From: Tridacna crocea
Lineage: Eukaryota; Mollusca; Bivalvia; Cardiida; Cardiidae
Assembly: GCA_943736015.1 (NCBI GenBank)
Contig: OX031063.1
Span: 35,680,172-35,744,171 of the forward strand
Direction of reading: 5' to 3'
DNA length: 64,000 nucleotides
In this document: in pieces, positions 22,211 through 33,291 of the stretch
Numbering within the stretch: the stretch's first letter is position 1
How the letters are laid out: the number at the start of each line of letters is the position of its first letter
Made by a program: the position numbers and the translations under genes
Notes under the pieces: model-generated
What the model saw: only the letters and a program-made list of their open reading frames with translations
Told to the model about the DNA's origin: nothing
Database searches by the model: none

Positions 22211-22562
22211 TCACATATTTGTATGACAAGACTTCACAATCCGTATTTCTGCAGACTAGGTGCTGTCTCCGACCATGAGAAAGCTATGTAAGACTCCACT
22301 ATATGGTTGAGATATAATTATAAACGTATATGATTGAACAAGTGTTGGAAATTATATTGTCATAAAATTTCAAGGGAGAGTAATGTATTTAATTGACCAT
22401 TAAAACCCCTTGTGATGCAGAGAACAATTCCTAAAGCGAACAGCTGTTCTCATACAAAGTTCAAAACAATTTACAATACGTTTACTGTTTGGCTATTCAT
22501 ATCAGTATATTTTACTATATGTAGTCATACGATACCGAGCTCAACATAAACACGAAACATGT

Positions 22563-22791
22563 TTAACTCTTTACCACTCAAGAAAATTTTAGGCTGGTCC
22601 AAATTGAAAGCATTTGCAGACGACAAAATAAAGGTGACTGAAAAATTGAAATTTGTTCTGGGAAGGGTAGAAAACGCTGTGGGAAAAGGAGAAAATGCTG
22701 GTTACCAGCATTTTCTCCTTTTCCCACAGTGTTTTCAAAAGGCTTCTTTCTCAGGGGTGTCAAAAGTAGGGACTGTGTGGTAATGGGTTAA
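22563..22791 (+). mobile_element. family A TTAA-MITE, complete, long hairpin
   Basis: TTAACTCTTTACCACTCAAG to GGTAATGGGTTAA. The hairpin base reads CGCTGTGGGAAAAGGAG / CTCCTTTTCCCACAGTG. The T-to-C change of the usual ATTGTGGG is matched by A-to-G in the other arm. Confidence 0.92.
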
Positions 22792-23019
22792 ATGGTTAAG
22801 GAAATTGTGCACTTTATAGCTTTAATTTCACAAAAGACAATGGCCTTAAAGGTCCGACTCTTTGTGAGAATTTGTCACTGGTTATTTGATAAATCTTCCG
22901 TTTCTTAAAATATTGCGTCTTTTTTGTTTCAACACAACTCAAACTTCCGGTAGAGAAAAATATATTTATTGAGATTTCGTTCCCCTCCCTCGTCACAAAC
23001 TATCACTCAAAATATCGGA

Positions 23020-23078
23020 CAATGGAGATCAACATTAGACTGCACTGTCTGATCTTGGTCTCCACTGTCCGCCAAGGC
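23020..23078 (+). repeat. family B hairpin, tip deleted
   Basis: TATCGGACAATGGAGATCAA, CATTAGACTGCACTGTCTGA, TCTTGGTCTCCACTGTCCGC. The loop GAACGTGCAGT is gone. Confidence 0.7.
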
Positions 23079-23614
23079 ATCTTCTTGTTATTTAAGTATT
23101 CGTAAGACTTACTTCTCCAAATTCTGCTGTGCAAGGACATACAATATATGAGAACAAACAGGCATCACAACAAACATAATTTCCGTTATACCGTAAGGGC
23201 CGTTTTCTTCAGGGGCCGTTTACACCAATCGACTGATATTCAACTCTGTGTCTTAATTCTAAGACTTGCCATTTAAATGGCTGGGAAAATCTGTCTATAT
23301 CAATACCAGCGCGTTTGTCTAAGAAATCAAATTCAAATGTCATTTAGAAGGGTTAGTGTAAATGGCTCGTCCTTTCCCCTGTCCTTAAAGCTCTTTTGAT
23401 TATCAAAAGCCCCCCATACAAATTGGCAAAGAAAATCTTTTCAAATACTGGATACAAAATTCCTATTTTATATAGCTTTTCATATTTTATTTAAATCCCT
23501 ATTTTTCATTGGTGGTCATCGACCTACAAGTAGTAATCCGCCTTGGCTTTAAATACTTTTCTTTCATGAGTATAATATTTTTCAATGCAATCTTTCAATA
23601 GTGACATTTCGATC

Positions 23615-24012
23615 TTAACCCTTTACCAGACAACAAAATTTAAGCCTAGTCCAAATTGCAAGCATTTAGTTTAAACATATTTATTTTACATCGATTGAGA
23701 AACAAGTTCTGACAACTTGTATTAAAAATTTCTCTCGATTCTGCTTCCTGGGAACTACACGAGTACTCGCGCCGAATGAATCGAACTCAGGACCTTTTGG
23801 TTACGAGGCCGACGCTCTACCTCACAACCACAGATACCACACATTTGCAGACAATAATTTCAGTGAAGCTCAAAATAGTGTATTTTTTTTCTTTTGAAAG
23901 GATAGAAAACATTGAGGGAAAAGGAGAAAATGCTAGTTTTCCCATAATGTTTTCAAAAGTCTTCTTTCCCTGGGTTAAAAGGCGTCATCGAGCAGAGGGT
24001 CCAGGTAATGAT
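23615..24012 (+). mobile_element. family A TTAA-MITE split by a SINE
   Basis: TTAACCCTTTACCAGACAAC to AAATTGCAAGCATTT, interrupted at 23668-23841, then CATTTGCAGACAATAA, GATAGAAAACATTGAGGG, CTAGTTTTCCCATAATG and a decayed right end. Confidence 0.82.
23668..23841 (-). mobile_element. tRNA-derived SINE S1, nested in family A
   Basis: Read on the minus strand it starts TGTGGTTGTGAGGTAGAGCG (A-box-like), has GTTCGATTC (B-box-like), then GCGCGAGTACTCGTG, GAAGCAGAATCGAGAGA and tail AAATATGTTTAAACTA. CATTT is repeated at 23663-23667 and 23842-23846 as the target duplication. Confidence 0.8.
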
Positions 24013-24174
24013 TCATCACTAAAACGTACCTAAGGTTGGGATAAGCAAAGTCCAGGTAACGCAATATGTTCACGAATCGTCAAACACTTGCAATGTTAAC
24101 GAGCTTTTGTGCCATTTTAATTGGTAGATTGAGCTCTAAAGTGATTAAACAAATGGCTAGATCTATTTTGATTC

Positions 24175-24385
24175 AATCACAAGTCTTTTGTTGTAACGAC
24201 CTTGCGGTAAAAGTATTTGGAAAACATTGTGGGAAAAGAGGAAAATGCTGGTTACCAGCATTTTCTTCTTTTTCTTCAATGTTTTATACACTTTCAGAGA
24301 CTTATCTTACCATTTGGGCGACATTCAATCGTCATCTGTAAATGTTTTCAATCCCACTCTAGACTTGTCTGTTGGTGATGGTTGG
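24175..24385 (-). mobile_element. family A, diverged copy without clean ends
   Basis: AACATTGTGGGAAAAGAGGA, GCTGGTTACCAGCA, CATCTGTAAATGTTTTCAAT. The end sequences are unrecognisable. Confidence 0.65.
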
Positions 24386-24402
24386 ACATTCTTTATATCG
24401 TC

Positions 24403-24473
24403 GGTTTACTTCAAAAACCGTATAACTACAGCTTGAAACAAGCTGTAGTTACGAGGTTTTTTTTTGTAAACCG
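24403..24473. repeat. family J hairpin, copy 1
   Basis: TTTACTTCAAAAACCGTATA ACTACAGCTTG AAA CAAGCTGTAGTTACGAGG. Outer arms CGGTTTAC / GTAAACCG. Same core as 43542-43605. Confidence 0.7.
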
Positions 24474-24552
24474 ATTAAATGTGGTGCTGAACATGGGAAA
24501 ATGACTGTGGTTACTGGATTGTAACGGTTCAAAGTCAGTTCAAGTAACATTT

Positions 24553-24555
<3 letters not shown>

Positions 24556-24602
<47 letters not shown>
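24556..24602. repeat. (CT)n microsatellite
   Basis: CT dinucleotide tract, interrupted once by GTCTTT. Confidence 0.95.
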
Positions 24603-24655
24603 AGCCCTCGATCAAAATTTTCAGCACCAAATGTCAAAATTGTATAGCAACTAGT

Positions 24656-25220
24656 TTGGAATTTTTAACTTATAAACTAATGCTTGTACAATCGATCATA
24701 GCTCAGTTTAACCGCAGGCATATCCGAACCGAAACTTTTTTGCCGTTTGTAAATTTTCTGCCTATCGAAGGACCGTTCTACCTTATGATTCAATCCTCTT
24801 TTTTTCGGAAAAATACGTCTATCAGTTTCTTACGTGTCCACATGCTTGGTAGCATGCATTACACAGATACATTTAACCCCTTTTTCTCAGGACGCCATTC
24901 ATACTGTGTGAACAAGGGTTTAAAGCATCTGCCACATATCGACAACAGCTAGCCACGCAGGCTGGCAAAGGTCAAAACTCTTTGCCATTTGCCGATTTTC
25001 AGCATGAAAGTGGCACCAGGAATGTAACACTGACATTGAATATAACTTTCCCATAATAATTCATACAAAATTTATTTAAACACTTTTATCACGTGACTAA
25101 GTTTACCCTACATTTTGGACTGCGGTTCCAAGATAACGTTCAACTTCAGGTACATAATTTATGATGACGAATATATTCACCCAAAACATCCAGAGCTTTT
25201 CATTTTTTACCTTGGCTGAA
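24656..25220. other. no gene seen
   Basis: Unique-looking sequence. The plus ORF 24656-24952 has no recognisable motif. Confidence 0.35.
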
Positions 25221-25224
25221 GAAA

Positions 25225-25596
25225 GTAGTCCTTATGCGTAAAAATAAAGGTGAAATTGTTTCATTGGTAACCAGCATTTTCTACCTTTCATGTTTTCTAC
25301 CATTGAAAAAAAAATCAATTTCAGAGTCAAATTTATTTTGTCGTTCAGAGCCTTAGATAGAGGGAGTGATTTTGATTTCAAAATTGAAAATATCAATAAT
25401 TCAACTATAAACCCTATTTTATGGGTACGCATCAGAATCGTCTCAAGACGATTCTAATGAGTACCCACAACCTAGGGTTTAGAAGAGAAATAATAGATTT
25501 AGAATACCACCACTCCCACTTATCTGGAACTGTGGTCGTCTGCAAATGCTTTAAATCTGAACGAGTTTAAAATTTTGCAGTCTGGTAAAGAGTTAA
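25225..25596 (-). mobile_element. family A TTAA-MITE split by a family G insertion
   Basis: TTGGTAACCAGCATTTTC, ATGTTTTCTACCATTG, AAATTTATTTTGTCGT, then element G, then GTCGTCTGCAAATGCTTT and TCTGGTAAAGAGTTAA. The left end is eroded. Confidence 0.85.
25345..25534 (+). mobile_element. family G element nested in family A
   Basis: 190 bp from CAGAGCCTTAGATAGAGG to CCACTTATCTGGAACTGTG, with palindrome AACCCTATTTTATGGGTACG / GAGTACCCACAACCTAGGGTT. The host sequence GTCGT is present on both sides (25340-25344, 25535-25539), so the target duplication is 5 bp. Confidence 0.85.
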
Positions 25597-25599
25597 AGA

Positions 25600-26340
25600 T
25601 AGAGGAACTTGCTTTTAATATCCTGCGTTATCACTCGCTTGTAAATAAATGTGGAGTAAATCGGTTCGATCATAAAAAAGTTATCTCAACTTGAAAAGAA
25701 ACTTCATTCATTCGCGATTCTTTATTGCAAAAACTTTTAGCTTTCATTGACAGACTTATCGCGAGCTTCTCACCCATCCCAAACACTGCAAGTTAAAGTC
25801 GTAATTGTAGTTGCTTTTCAAGTCAGTGTACTAAGATTATGCCGTTAGACAGGAGTCTAAGTAATGATATTTAGCCGGTCTGTCATAATTATTTTATAGT
25901 GTCGTAGATCGGCCAAAATTCTTAAAAGGTCTTTTTCAACCAAAGGAACATATTCTTTTTTCATTTACTTTAAACTAAAAGGGTTAGGGTTGTTTAACTC
26001 TATCGCTCTTTACGAAATGAATTCGACTTTTTGCATGGTTTAAAAGTGTTCTTTTCTATGCAAATATGAATGACTCTGGGAACTGTTCAGCTACAGGCAG
26101 CAGACAAGAAAGTCCTAAGATATGACTGGACATTATGAGCAATTTGAGAATGATCTACGCAGCCCTGCAAATGTTGCCATTTTTTTTTTAATGAAAAAAA
26201 GTCAAATCTACAGCACCTGTGGCAAATATTTTCTACTGCTAGCACAGAACATTCAATCTGATTTTGAATCTTAATTCTCCGATACGATAAAATTTGTCCG
26301 CCATAATCTTTCACATTGCAAGGCAGCACCCCTATATTTT
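25600..26340. other. no gene seen
   Basis: AT-rich. A weak B-like trace at 26240-26275 (CAGAACATTCAATCTGATTT). The minus ORF 26087-26401 crosses this and a tRNA-like piece. Confidence 0.35.
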
Positions 26341-26344
26341 CGTC

Positions 26345-26402
26345 GGTAGTGTGCAGTACCTGAGAAGAGGGATCGTTGGTTCGACCCCTGGCTCTGCGCA
26401 AT
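26345..26402 (+). repeat. tRNA-like 3' half (SINE head fragment)
   Basis: GGATCGTTGGTTCGACCCCT, a B-box GGTTCGANNCC, followed by GGCTCTGCGCA. No A box or cloverleaf can be drawn, so a real tRNA is unlikely. Confidence 0.35.
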
Positions 26403-26445
26403 GAAATGAAATTAGTTATGAACCATGCTTTGTAAAAAGCGGATT

Positions 26446-26530
26446 AATGAATCTGCGGAAAGTATCGACCCAGGTCAGCCTGCGCGGATTGCGCAGGCTG
26501 ACCTGGGCGCAAACTTTCCGCTGTTGGTCA
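26446..26530. repeat. family C-like hairpin, variant base
   Basis: GCGGAAAGTATCGACCCAGG TCAGCCTGCGCG GAT TGCGCAGGCTGA CCTGGGCGCAAACTTTCCGC. Tip as in family C, but the arms and flanks differ. Confidence 0.75.
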
Positions 26531-26775
26531 ATTTTCTGTATAACTGAGAACCAGTCTACTTCGTGACTAAGTCGGTTGTTAAAAATGTCGACTGTGGATC
26601 CATAACTATGCGATGGCTTACTTTGGTATAATGCATCACGAAATGCATGAACCCCGCTTTTGCCAGAGTATCCAATTTTTCACATAACCGACGGCGCCTT
26701 AGACAACATTTGCGGACGGGCGATGAAATGAAATATCACAAGAAACCTTCGTCAGCAAAAATGATATCACTCAGT

Positions 26776-26985
26776 TTAACCCTTGGGCTGCCAGCGCGAC
26801 TCGATGACGTTTTTGCAGACAGTATAGATCAAGATCAGACTGCACAGAACGTGCAGTCTGATCTTGATCTACACTGTCTGATAAAGAGATACTTTTCTCC
26901 GGAATAAAAGTTTTAAGAAGTACTATTCGGGTTTTTACTGTCGGCTTGAAAGTTTCCTTTCACTTATTTAGTATGATAAGGTTTA
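26776..26985 (+). mobile_element. family B TTAA-MITE, near complete
   Basis: TTAACCCTTGGGCTGCCAGC, perfect hairpin with arms GATCAAGATCAGACTGCAC, TTTCTCCGGAATAAAAG and far end GTATGATAAGGTTTA. Confidence 0.85.
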
Positions 26986-27344
26986 GATATTCTAACTTTA
27001 TCCGTATCCGGACGAATTCCAATAGAAGGGGATAAAAAACATGAAATCACGAAGTTCAGAGATCACTTGTATAGCGTATTGCCCTGGCTGTATCGATTAC
27101 TCAGTACAACATCACTGTACATGGGGAGTCGTTTATATTGTAGACTTGTACATGCGATACAATCGGAGGATGCATTTTAGCAACAAAAACAAAAGGATTT
27201 AACTAAATAAAGGGTAGGTAAAATTGCAAGAAACGAAGAAAAGGCTTGTAACCAGTAATTCCTTCTTTTCTCACAAGGCGTCTTAAGGATAGTCAAAGGT
27301 CGTTATCCCTTAATACAGTGTTAATTGTGACGCCCTTTATTTAC

Positions 27345-27555
27345 TTTCTTACCACTTTCAACATTATTTCAGTCAAATCATAGCGAATTATCATTTTAGA
27401 TATCACGCATATCTGGTTTCATATGTACTAAGTTACAGCTCTGAAGGGTGTTGCCAAAGGACACTTCAACCAAAAACGAAGTGCGTCCATTGAGGCTCGA
27501 ACTTGGGGACCATGTTACGACTCCTACACTTTACCACTGAGCCACACAGAACCCC
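27345..27555 (-). mobile_element. tRNA-derived SINE S2
   Basis: The minus-strand head TGTGGCTCAGTGGTAAAGTG (A box) and AAGTTCGAGCCTCAATGG (B box), body GGCAACACCCTTCAGAGC, and conserved tail domain TGACTGAAATAATGTTGAAA shared with 31926 and 37229. From memory this tail domain occurs in bivalve SINEs. Confidence 0.7.
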
Positions 27556-27969
27556 AGGTAAAAGGAAGCAAAGTTGGTCAAAGCTCAAGTAACCGTGCCA
27601 CCTTTTCTGAAACAATATTGTTTCAGGCTTTCCGAGACTGATTTTTTTTTTATAAACAATTATCATTGTTCAACCTTGTTGTCAAACTTCGATTGGTCGT
27701 CAAATGTCGCCCCCCCCCCCTCTTTTTACTCTTTTGGGAGTTTGACCCTGTCATAATCATAACATCTCTTTTTTAGCAAAAGCAAACAGTTGGCATTCCT
27801 ATTTGTCTTTAAAACCAGAGTTATATTAAGCAGCTTCTATTCTAAGCCACTGCTGATTTGTTCAATGCTTTCAGAGCCAAATATGTAAACTTCAAAAACT
27901 CCCTCGATGCTGATACTATAATTTACTGAAACTGGAAAACATTTATATATCATAAGCTTGCTAAACAAG

Positions 27970-28067
27970 TGGATGGTGAAAATAAAGATCAGACTGCACG
28001 TGCCTCACAGGCTAGTCATGATCTATGCCGTCCGCTTAAGACCTTCCATGGCGGTGAACGGTTAAGA
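27970..28067 (-). repeat. family B, worn right half
   Basis: AAGATCAGACTGCACGTGCC, CATGATCTATGCCGTCCGC, AAGACCTTCCATGGCGGT and ACGGTTAAG. Confidence 0.6.
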
Positions 28068-28650
28068 GGTTACAACAAAAATTATCGCGTGGGCGATTAT
28101 TTTGTCTGATACTGGCTTTACGCTGCGTGCTAACGATACCCGAACGTTCGAAGCTGCAAAATACTAGAAATTCTTTGGCAAAATAGCAAGCGTTCTATTA
28201 CGCACTTTCCATATTTTACTAGCGATTCATCAATGCCAGAACATGTTTGTTTTATGTCAGTCTACATGCCCGAGAAGACTTAGTATTGTCACGTCTGGCT
28301 AGGTCAGTGTCCATCTTCTTGGGGAAAAAAAAAGTTCCATGGATAATATTATTTACATGCAAATAATTTTCATAATAAATTATTCTACGTAGTTATTTTC
28401 CATATTGTAATATCGTAATTAAAGCATTTTCTTCCGAAAGATCAGTTAAATCGCTCCTCTTCGGCACAAACTTCGTTCGTTTCCGTGAATGTCGTTTGAT
28501 GTGAAACTAGTTCATTCGGAAGACAAACGTTTTTGGAGTAGGCTCGCGGAATATGCAGGGATTCCATGTAAATCTTGGCAAAAGAAAGACTAAATTTCTT
28601 AGTAAAAATCTACCCCCACCTTTACCAATATGATTTACAAGGATATTATA
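28068..28650. other. no gene seen
   Basis: No MITE end or ORF of note. Confidence 0.35.
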
Positions 28651-28658
28651 CTCCTGCT

Positions 28659-28873
28659 TCAACCCTTTACCACACGGCTTTTGGCATAGAAACCTTTTGA
28701 AAACATTGTGGGAAAAGGGAGAAAATGCTGGTGACCAGCATTTTCTCCTTTTCCCACAATGTTTTCTACTGTTCCTAATTCAAATTTCGATTCTTCAGTC
28801 AAATTTGTTTTGTCGTCAGCAAATGCTTTCAATTTGGACCAGTCTTTAAATTTGTCCTTTGGTAAAGAGATAA
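28659..28873 (-). mobile_element. family A TTAA-MITE
   Basis: TCAACCCTTTACCACACGGC to GGTAAAGAGATAAC. The first 15 bp after the end are deleted. Hairpin tip TGCTGGTGACCAGCA. Confidence 0.85.
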
Positions 28874-28915
28874 CTAATGACCAGTATGTTTTATGCTGTT
28901 CTTTTCATTGTTGAT

Positions 28916-29860
28916 TTAGACCCATTGCATCGGAGGCTGATACAAGCCAAACCGCATGTAAATACCACCGTAAGTCTTACAATGAATGGTGGGGGACGTT
29001 TTTTTGTGTAAAATATATCTAGTGCAAAAAATGCAAACATTTTGGAAGAAGGCAAAACTGCTTGACCAGCTGTTTACAAGTGAGGAGCATAGTTGGCATT
29101 CGTGTGTCAATAGACTGATCTGTTTTCAATAGAATTGGATTTTAGCATTATGGTTCATTTGTCAAAAAACACAAATGCTGTTTTGATTAAACAAACACAC
29201 ACACACACACACACACACAAAGACACTTGGAAAGAACTACAGACGGTGATTAGCACTACAGATGAAAACCTTGGTTGACATTTATATAATAAACTCAGCA
29301 ATCAATCTGTAACATCTAAGCTGAAAAACAATCCGGACGTGATTAATATGATACAAGTTGTTGTTACCTAGCCAACAGTTTCGTCCTTCTATTGTCAGGA
29401 AGTGGCACAGCCCTAGAAAAACACCGACAAAACAGGAACTGAAGAAGTAAAAAAGACCTTATCTTACAGAATCGAAAATAATCTTTGGAAAAAAAAAGAC
29501 ATACTCCAAGATTTTTTTTCAAACGTCTAGTTTTCAAGGGCCGTTAAACTGGGGCTTGTTTGGTAAGGGGTTCATCTCAACCATAGACAATCGCAGTCTA
29601 GAGTTCACACTGTGAAACAGCTCATTTTTTTAACCAAGCCCCACATTTTTATCGAAGTGAAGTGCTACTTTTCACAGGTATGGTGGTCTGGCTGATAGCT
29701 GTTGAGTTGAAATTGTTAAAATGCCAAACCATACGACGCAATACGCCGACATCAATTTTGCGTGTGGTTCCATGGGGCTATCAACACGAAGTGTAGCCGT
29801 CGGAGTGGGGAAATTGTCGTTGATCTGATTATGGCTATTGGACAGATCATCAATGATACT
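28916..29860. other. mostly unique sequence with (CA)n, no gene seen
   Basis: (CA)n at 29195-29219. The right end of an A copy lies at about 29505-29573 (TTTTTCAAACGTCTAG, TTGTTTGGTAAGGGG). No protein is recognised. Confidence 0.4.
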
Positions 29861-30040
29861 TGTACACTGGGTCTTTAATGGTACTTTTCGGAACTACTGA
29901 CCAATCAATACGATACAAATCAGTTGTACGGTTGGATTTTCTTAGTCTAACCTTAGTGTTAAACCCCGCCCCCCCTCCTCCAAAATGGCATTATGCACAG
30001 CTCGACTCCAAGTTGAAAAGTTACAAATTAGATAACGTAA

Positions 30041-30499
30041 TTTATTTCATGCTTTCCGGTAGGATATCGAGAAATAGCAGTAAAAATATTTTTCGATCTT
30101 ACACTGGTATCACCAGTGAAAATACCGATTTTCACGTTCTTGTCGCCTAGGTAAATTGCGCGTGCCTAACAACCAGATGGGAAATATGACGTCATATACC
30201 TTACATTTCACGCGCTTGACGTAACGTTGCTATGCGGGAGGGGTACGCCACGGGGAATAAGGGAAAAGAACTGTACTGAATTTTGATAAAGCTCCTCCCA
30301 GAAAGGGTTAAAAGCATAAAATAAACAGAATATTTGTTTTTTTCGGTGAAAGATCGAAATTTATTTCATCTCGTGAACACCATCGGTAATATTTTCACTC
30401 GTGGCTTCGCCACTCGTGAAAATATTACCGATGGTGTCCACTCGATGAAATAAATTTCGATCTTACACCGAAAGAAACAAATATCCTCTATGTATATAA
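30041..30499 (+). mobile_element. family F palindromic element, copy 1
   Basis: TTTATTTCATGCTTTCCGGT, GATATCGAGAAATAGC, ACTGGTATCACCAGT, CGCGCTTGACGTAACG, AAAGCTCCTCCCAGAAAGGG, then a long hairpin CACCATCGGTAATATTTTCA CTCGTGG CTTCG CCACTCG TGAAAATATTACCGATGGTG, ending AAATATCCTCTATGTATAT. The inverted copy is at 52926. No coding. Confidence 0.85.
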
Positions 30500-30869
30500 C
30501 TAATCAATTTTTCTAAGCTCTTGAATATTGTTGAAAGCGGTGATTTCGGTGGTATTTCCCACAGGATGGAAGACTGTAAGGGAATATATTAATGTTCGCA
30601 CACCGGAAAAATAACAGATTAGGCTACAAAAAATAAGGAACAGTAAAGGAAATTACCTGGTTTGTTTTTGTTTCATGATTGCTAGGTAAGGCATTATTGA
30701 AAAAAAAAATCTTGGAAAATGATCTAATGTTCATTCTAATAAGCCCCTCCATTTCCAACAATATCTTCGAATTCCTTAATAGTATGCAGAAGCTACGACT
30801 CATTAAAGGCCAATCTTTGTAACACCATACTTTGTTACTACACATTCACGAGTTTTTAGCAATTAGAGG

Positions 30870-31040
30870 TACAAGGCTGTTGAACACCTTTTGAGCAAAG
30901 GTGAACCATGTTCTCCTTTTCCCACAATGTTTTCAAATCTAAAAGGATTATATGATTGTTTGGAAAAGGGATATTGTCGTCTGAAAATGCTTTGAATTTG
31001 GAAAAGGCTATATATCATTTTGTCAAGAAAAGCATTAAAT
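30870..31040 (-). repeat. family A, decayed copy
   Basis: GAACACCTTTTGAGCAAAGG, TTCTCCTTTTCCCACAATGT, GTCTGAAAATGCTTTGAATT, TTGTCAAGAAAAGCATTAAA. Confidence 0.6.
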
Positions 31041-31297
31041 CTTTTCCTGCCGAATGAATTAACTGGACATCCTGTCGAGGCCTTACAGTCGACCTCACTT
31101 GTTATTTCAAGACTGTTTTGGGTCTTTTTGGTATTAAGATAATGGACGGTGTAGATTCAAGATTAGACTGCACAGAACGTGCCGTCTGATCTTTGATCTA
31201 CGCCGTCCGCAAATGTTGTCTAAGGCGCCGTCGGAAATGTGAAAAATTGGAAATAAAAATAAAGGGTAAAATGCCACGCCCTGCTAGACAAGAGTTA
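31035..31297 (-). mobile_element. family B TTAA-MITE, diverged
   Basis: TTAAATCTTTTCCTGCCGAA at the left, hairpin GGACGGTGTAGATTCAAGAT / CTTTGATCTACGCCGTCC, and CTGCTAGACAAGAGTTAA at the right. A second B fragment follows at 31405-31455. Confidence 0.75.
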
Positions 31298-31534
31298 ATG
31301 ATACCAATATCAATGCTATGTACAATATTACTTTATAGAGTTCAGATATCAAACATGATGGTCAACCCCTTAGGTCTCTATGTGCTTCATAATACGCTTT
31401 TGCCAACACAGTGTTGATCAAGATCAGACTCCGTAGAAAATGCAACCTGATCTATTATAAAACATGTACAGTACGCGGAGATAACGTCCGGGGGGAGGGG
31501 AGACTTTTGCAGTCGAATTATTTGGGTTGTGACG

Positions 31535-31561
31535 GTGTGTGTGTGTGTGTGTGGGGGGGGG
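31535..31561 (+). repeat. (GT)n followed by a G-tract
   Basis: GTGTGTGTGTGTGTGTGT then nine G. Another G-rich patch lies at 31725-31775. Confidence 0.9.
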
Positions 31562-31925
31562 TTATGTTTTTTTGGGGGACTAACGTGACAGTTTAGGGTA
31601 TATAGGGAAAATAATTAATCCGACCAAACTCTGAAGGCTACAAAGAACACCGTCACCAGATTTTATCCTTGACCCAGTTTCTAACGATCCTGGAAAAGCA
31701 GTTTTCTTTTTAACATAGGGGTTGGAAGTAGGCGGGCGGGGTTCGTTGGGTAGTGTGGAGGAGGAGGGGGGGGGGTTAAAGATTGGAATGTTTGTAGCTA
31801 CCATTTCTCATTTTCCCATAATGGATTCTATCCGTAAAAAGTCCATTTCAGACATGACTAATTGATCCTTTGCAGGTGCTTCAAAAACGAAATGGTCCAA
31901 ATTTCCATTGTCTGATAAATAATAA

Positions 31926-32125
31926 ATGAGGTTTGTTTGTTTGTTTGAATGATGTTAACATTACTTCAGTCATATCACGGTGACAGCTCACCTATTCATA
32001 TTTCCAAGGGTTTCACCAGTACTAGGTTAGGCCCTGGAAGTGTCTTGCCAAAGACCACTGATCTTTCCGACTTTTCAAGCATTCTAACTAAATTATAGAT
32101 TGACATAGTATGAGCTTGGCTTTTT
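31926..32125 (-). mobile_element. SINE S2 copy, head eroded
   Basis: The minus-strand tail (AAAC)n at 31930-31946, then GACTGAAGTAATGTTAACAT, GAGCTGTCACCGTGATAT and CTTTGGCAAGACACTTCCAG. The tRNA head is not readable. Confidence 0.6.
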
Positions 32126-32200
32126 TTCCTCCTCCATTATCATGCTCACTTGAAGTCACTTCGATGTAGTTAACAAGTCTCACCAGTTACTTGACAATCT

Positions 32201-32431
32201 TTAAAACCCTTTCCCAAACAATCCCTGGTTTTTACGGGTCAGGAATAGAAGCCTTTTGAAAACATTGTGGGAAAATGAGAAAATGCTGGTAACCAGCATT
32301 TTCTCCTTTTCCCACAATGTTTTATACCCTATCATATTGAAAAATCATCTTTTTAGCAACTATTAATTTGTCATCTGCAAAATGCTTTCAATTTGGTCTG
32401 GTCCAAAATTTGCCGTTTGGGAAAGGGTTAA
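32201..32431 (+). mobile_element. family E TTAA-MITE, complete
   Basis: TTAAAACCCTTTCCCAAACA to TTTGGGAAAGGGTTAA. Tip TGCTGGTAACCAGCA. Right part GAAAAATCATCTTTTTAGCA as in the other E copies. Confidence 0.9.
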
Positions 32432-32439
32432 TATACGAT

Positions 32440-33030
32440 TGACCGGCGCACTAACAAAAAGGGATCAGATATATTGCCTTAATGCATAAACGAAACAGTT
32501 CGTTGCACAATGAGGATCCGTTTTGTCTAAATCCGACCTGATAATGACATAGGAAGGTCCTTTGACATGCACAGGCTGACATGACTTCGAGATGCATTGA
32601 ACCACCTTTTATTATAGTATGATGTGGCACTCGAAGGGTGAATATCAGTTCATATTTTAACTTGTGAAAAAGGACGTTAATTACTAGGGACAGAATTCTG
32701 ATTTCCCAAGGGTATATCCACAATAATTAACACAATGCTACATAAACATGAAGCAGATAACTAATTAAAGTACTTAATCACAGCGATTGCAGCCATAACA
32801 CAACATATTTATAAACGTTGAAAGCCAAGCAATCGATAAAAGACCGAAAATTGCACTCTCTTGGTAGTCAGATCTCATTCTACGTTCTCCGGAGATAAAT
32901 TTACCATGACACTATATTCATATTTCTTAATCTTGTCAAGCCAAAACAATGAAATGTACCCCTTCGTATAAAAGAAAATCAGCCAAAGTTGTACTTTTTT
33001 TAAGGATTTTGTTGGCAAGATTATGTATGA
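32440..33030. other. no gene seen
   Basis: No repeat end or recognisable ORF. Confidence 0.35.
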
Positions 33031-33128
33031 AAGCAACGGACAGTGTAGAGGAAATATGCAATCTGATCTTGATCAACGTTATCTGCAAAAGTATGAGCCG
33101 AGCCGGATCCAACACTTCAAGGGCTAAA
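33030..33128 (+). repeat. family B fragment, partly deleted
   Basis: CAACGGACAGTGTAGAGGAA, ATGCAATCTGATCTTGATCA, CTGCAAAAGTATGAGCC, CTTCAAGGGCTAAAG. Confidence 0.55.
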
Positions 33129-33291
33129 GTCACACACAATCTTAAAAGCAGTTAGACATGAGTTTTTTTTTTCCTGACATTATGGTCGTTTCAAACGATA
33201 ATTTGAGGGAACCTTCTAATTTAATACAAGTCAAAATGATCCTGATTTTATGGTCATTTCATATCAATTTTGACAAGTCAGCAGTTCAATA

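Noticed and set aside
22559..22783. ORFs of 60-100 residues containing GKGENAGNQHFLLFPQ-type strings, here and at about 20 other positions
   Set aside because: These recur because they are translations of the same family A palindrome on both strands.
23776..23835. tRNA-like sequences in S1, S2 and S3 (23.8, 27.5, 36.1, 48.9 and 50.4 kb)
   Set aside because: They have A- and B-box matches but no full cloverleaf. They are followed by SINE bodies, so they are SINE heads and not tRNA genes.
26087..26401. 104-residue minus-strand ORF
   Set aside because: Overlaps a tRNA-like fragment and a decayed B trace. No protein signal.
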